Shown here: positions 61,306-64,000 of the stretch, in pieces | How the letters are laid out: the number at the start of each line of letters is the position of its first letter | How positions within the stretch are numbered: the stretch's first letter is position 1 | Position numbers and translations under genes: made by a program | Assembly (NCBI GenBank): GCA_018894105.1 | Contig: CM032127.1 | Location: forward strand, 28,698,369-28,762,368 | DNA: 64,000 nt | Direction: 5' to 3' | From: Jacaranda mimosifolia | Lineage: Eukaryota; Streptophyta; Magnoliopsida; Lamiales; Bignoniaceae | Notes under the pieces: model-generated | What the model was told of the DNA's origin: nothing | The model's database searches: none | The model's input: the letters and a program-made list of their open reading frames with translations, nothing else

Positions 61306-61391
61306 ATTATAAATACTTGATAGAAAATTACACTTACATATAAAATAATATTATAAACAAAGTATGCTTCAATTTACATACAAAGTATGAT
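61306..61391. other. Junction between array 2 and the Ulp1-type gene
   Basis: Short AT-rich stretch containing two more AAAGTATG words. Nothing else was seen. Confidence 0.5.
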
Positions 61392-63926
61392 TCAAGCCCT
61401 GGCATTTTCATGACTTAAAATGGTATATGCCATATGTCCACGATATTCATCAATGTCAATTGTTTTAGCATTCATCCAGTACTCGATGGTGTCTATAGAA
61501 AAATATTCTGCCCAAAGGCACACATAGACACCATAATCCACTGAACCCTCTTGTTGTTTGCTTCTTTTTACCCTCATGTTTTCATCCACATGACACCCCA
61601 ATGAAAGCTTCATGTACCGAGAATAGAATGTAGCCTACAAAAATATTGATCAGTTGTTGACTCCCTACTTTATGAAGAAATCTTAGGGAAAGGAAGCAAA
61701 CTTACAATCTTAGGTACAAAGTATCAACTATTGAAGTACAAAAGATTAGCACATTAAGTACAAATATCACCAATATGGAGTACAAAATATCAGAACATTA
61801 AATACAAATATCACCAATATGGAGTACAAAATATTAGTATATTAAGTACAAATATCACCAACATGGAATACAAAATATCAGCACATTAAGTACAGATATC
61901 TCCAACATGGAGTAAAAAAAATTAGCACATTAAGTACAAATATCACCAACATGAAGTACAAAATATCAGCATATTAAGTACAAATATCTTCAACATGGAG
62001 TACAAAATATCAGCACACTAAGGACAAATATCACCAACATGAAGTATAAGATATCATCACATTAAGTACATATATCTCCAACATGAAGTACAAAATATCA
62101 GCACATCAAGTACAAATATCTCCAACATGGAGTACAAATATCAACACATTAAGTACAAACATCATCAACATCGAGTACAAAAGATCAGTACATTAAGTAC
62201 AAATATCTCCTACATGGAGTACAAAATATCAGCAGATTAAGTACAAATGTCACCAACACAAAGTATATGATATCATCAATTAATAACACATATCAACCAA
62301 TCAAGTATAAGATATCATTACATTTAGTACAAATAGATAGTTTACAAATGAAATGCAAATAGCAAAAAATCAAATATTAAGTAGTTTACAACACTTTATT
62401 CTCTTCTTGTTCTTTGTTTTTTTGTGCACGAGCACAAGGACGATAGGTCTTTGTCACTTGTCTTGCACATTTGGCTAGTGTGGTGCTCGAGGGGCTGGCA
62501 AATTTGGAGATTTCCTTTTTGACTTCCTATCGGCTCGATTACGCACATTTGTCATAGTCGAGGACATAACATTTGCCACTTCAATCTCAAATCCCTCAAA
62601 CTCTACCACATGAATTGGTACATTAAGTTCTGTCTTCAAAGGGATGGGGGAATATGAAAGATCATGACAATATTTTGTTCGACTTTCTTCATCCACTGTA
62701 CCTTCAGATTCATCCCCTTATTTCTTTGCATCATCTACCAAATCATGTCCCCCTTCATGTACATACTCACCAACTTCATGTTCATGCTCCCCCTCCTCGG
62801 CTAGATGCTCGTCCTCACCCTGCTCCTTCATTGCCATCATATCAGATGAAGCAATATTTTTTTTTCAATGTTTTAATTTCTTCGTCTTTCGTTTTAATAA
62901 TTGCTTCATATATTGTATGATCACAAATATGGACTTCACTAATAGCAGTACTGGCAATCTCTAATTTCTTGATCAAAACTACCAATTCAAACTCCTCTGG
63001 AGCAGGGTTGAGGGCTAAAATCTATTACAATGAAAATAATTATCAAATTCAAATTATTATACAAAAACTAATAATGAATTATTACAATTATTACCATATC
63101 TATTGTAACTTGCTTCAATTTATTCTCCGCCTCCTCCACATTATTTGGGAGTTTGCTATCTTTCCACCCGTAAAAGCGTGAAAACTCAAACAAACTCTCT
63201 GGTGAACCTAGTGACGGGATGCATTCGTAAACCCATGTCTATCATTCATAAATCAAAAAATTATACTCACTTAAATATAAATATAATCAATGTTATTAGA
63301 AAAATAAAGCAAACACTTACCATCAAACCGACTGTGCACCCGTCAATGCACTTCTTGGTTCTTTCTCCACCTTCTCCTAAATGATTCCTCATATCTTGAA
63401 CAAGAAAATTATATACAGCTACGCCCCATGCATACAGACCAACTCTAGACAAAATTTCCAAATATGGTAGGAGAAATCGTGGAGTCCAATAATTAGATGT
63501 TGGAAACAAAAAATAATTAAAAACAAAAAAGTATGTACAACCTACAAAAATCATTCAAGTCTTTCTTACTATCCTTATATACGTAATCCTCAAACTTTTT
63601 TGCTATTTCAGATCTAGTTATATTCTATAGCTTTCCTGAAAAAATGCGGTCAAAGTTTGAAGACTTCATCTTCAATGTTATATCAACAGATTGCCCTACA
63701 TGTGGTAACCCTAAAACCATAGAAAAGTCAACTGCAGAAAAAGGAACCTCAACCCCCTCCGCAAAAAGAATGAAAATTTCTTTGGGTCAAACCTCCTAAG
63801 TATAGCTTCAAGCCGAATGAAGCTCGCATTTAACTTAGGCATATCCATGTATATATAGAAAGGGGTTTTCTTAAATGGATCAAAATATTTTGACCCCATC
63901 TTGGGCTTCACAAGCTCCAATTTACT
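61392..63926 (-). pseudogene. DUF1985/Ulp1-type gene of the MULE, multi-exon, broken
   Basis: Exon-like blocks on the minus strand: 63926-63545 after TTTTCAG ('PFYIYMDMPKLNASF', 'LEAILRRFDPKKF', then in another frame 'VPFSAVDFSMVLGLPHVG'); 63500-63310 ('FLLPYLEILSRVGLYAWG', 'KKCIDGCTVGLM'); 63240-63095 ('WVYECIPSLGSPESLFEF', 'FYGWKDSKLPNNVEEAE'); 63023-62475 (acidic, with a stop near 62720); and 61634-61392 ('KQQEGSVDYGVYVCLWAEYF'). The first blocks match the plant mobile-element region that precedes Ulp1-like proteases; the last is the protease C-terminus. The catalytic Cys of the DCG motif is Tyr. A frameshift at about 63760 and stops disable it. The upstream catalytic His exon was not found. 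Confidence 0.75.
61720..62335 (-). repeat. Tandem array 3, 44-bp unit, about 14 copies
   Basis: On the + strand the unit is AAGTACAAATATCACCAACA followed by TGGAGTACAAAATATCAGCA and CATT. Seen from the minus strand each unit has two TGTACTY cores 22 bp apart. It lies between the Ulp1-domain exon and the acidic exon of the minus-strand gene, in the position of an intron. Confidence 0.93.
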
Positions 63927-64000
63927 CTGAAAATATTAGGGGGAGCAACGAGAGTAGACCTCATAATATCTTGGCTTTGTTGCAATTAGGTAAAGAAAAA

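Larger units (their letters stand above)
54078..64000. mobile_element. Large Mutator-like element with transposase and Ulp1-type gene (right part beyond window)
   Basis: A mudrA-type transposase (+, 54078-58431) and a DUF1985/Ulp1-type gene (minus, 63926-61392) lie tail to tail with tandem arrays inside and between them. Plant MULE lineages carrying an Ulp1-like gene, such as Kaonashi elements, have this gene pair (family knowledge); assignment is by gene content only. Both genes are broken. Neither terminus was identified, and the right end is probably outside the window. Confidence 0.68.

Overview
The window is nuclear DNA of a flowering plant, most likely a woody eudicot. It is AT-rich, contains one intact intron-split gene, and is otherwise dominated by nested, decayed plant transposons. 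No bacterial, organellar, tRNA or rRNA signal was seen.

Positions 1-27330 hold a nest of Ty1/copia retrotransposons with unusually long LTRs (about 2.2-2.4 kb). The outermost element, D (+ strand, its 5' LTR left of the window), was split by element A (minus strand, entering from the left edge, 5' LTR at 2122-4544) and by element C (+ strand, 5313-15506, both LTRs and a matching 5-bp target duplication). D resumes at 15507, ends its pol at 17655, and its 3' LTR (17676-27330) is split by a 7.4-kb CACTA (En/Spm) element at 19213-26617. That element carries a remnant of the accessory Transposase_24 gene. A fourth copia element, B (minus strand, 29119-36737), has a full 3' LTR, a broken pol, an internal gag/protease deletion, and a rearranged, truncated 5' LTR.

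Positions 36738-42470 are mostly unresolved, with intron/exon-like remnants, a GC-rich hairpin and simple repeats. The one well-preserved gene lies at 43293-53110 (+): a five-exon ABHD17-type acyl-protein thioesterase of 372 residues. It has an N-terminal Met-Gly-Cys lipidation signal, a Ser-Asp-His triad and a cysteine-packed tail. Its 6.3-kb last intron contains a Mutator-like element with a MITE nested inside it, plus a second small TIR element.

Positions 54078-64000 look like one large Mutator-like element (MULE). A broken mudrA-type transposase (+) and a broken DUF1985/Ulp1-type gene (minus) face each other. Three different tandem arrays (54400-56505, 58440-61305 and 61720-62335) sit inside or between these genes. 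Their unit lengths differ, yet all are built around the same TRTACTT core. This is the most unusual structure in the window.

All domain names are recognised by eye from translated motifs. No database search was possible.
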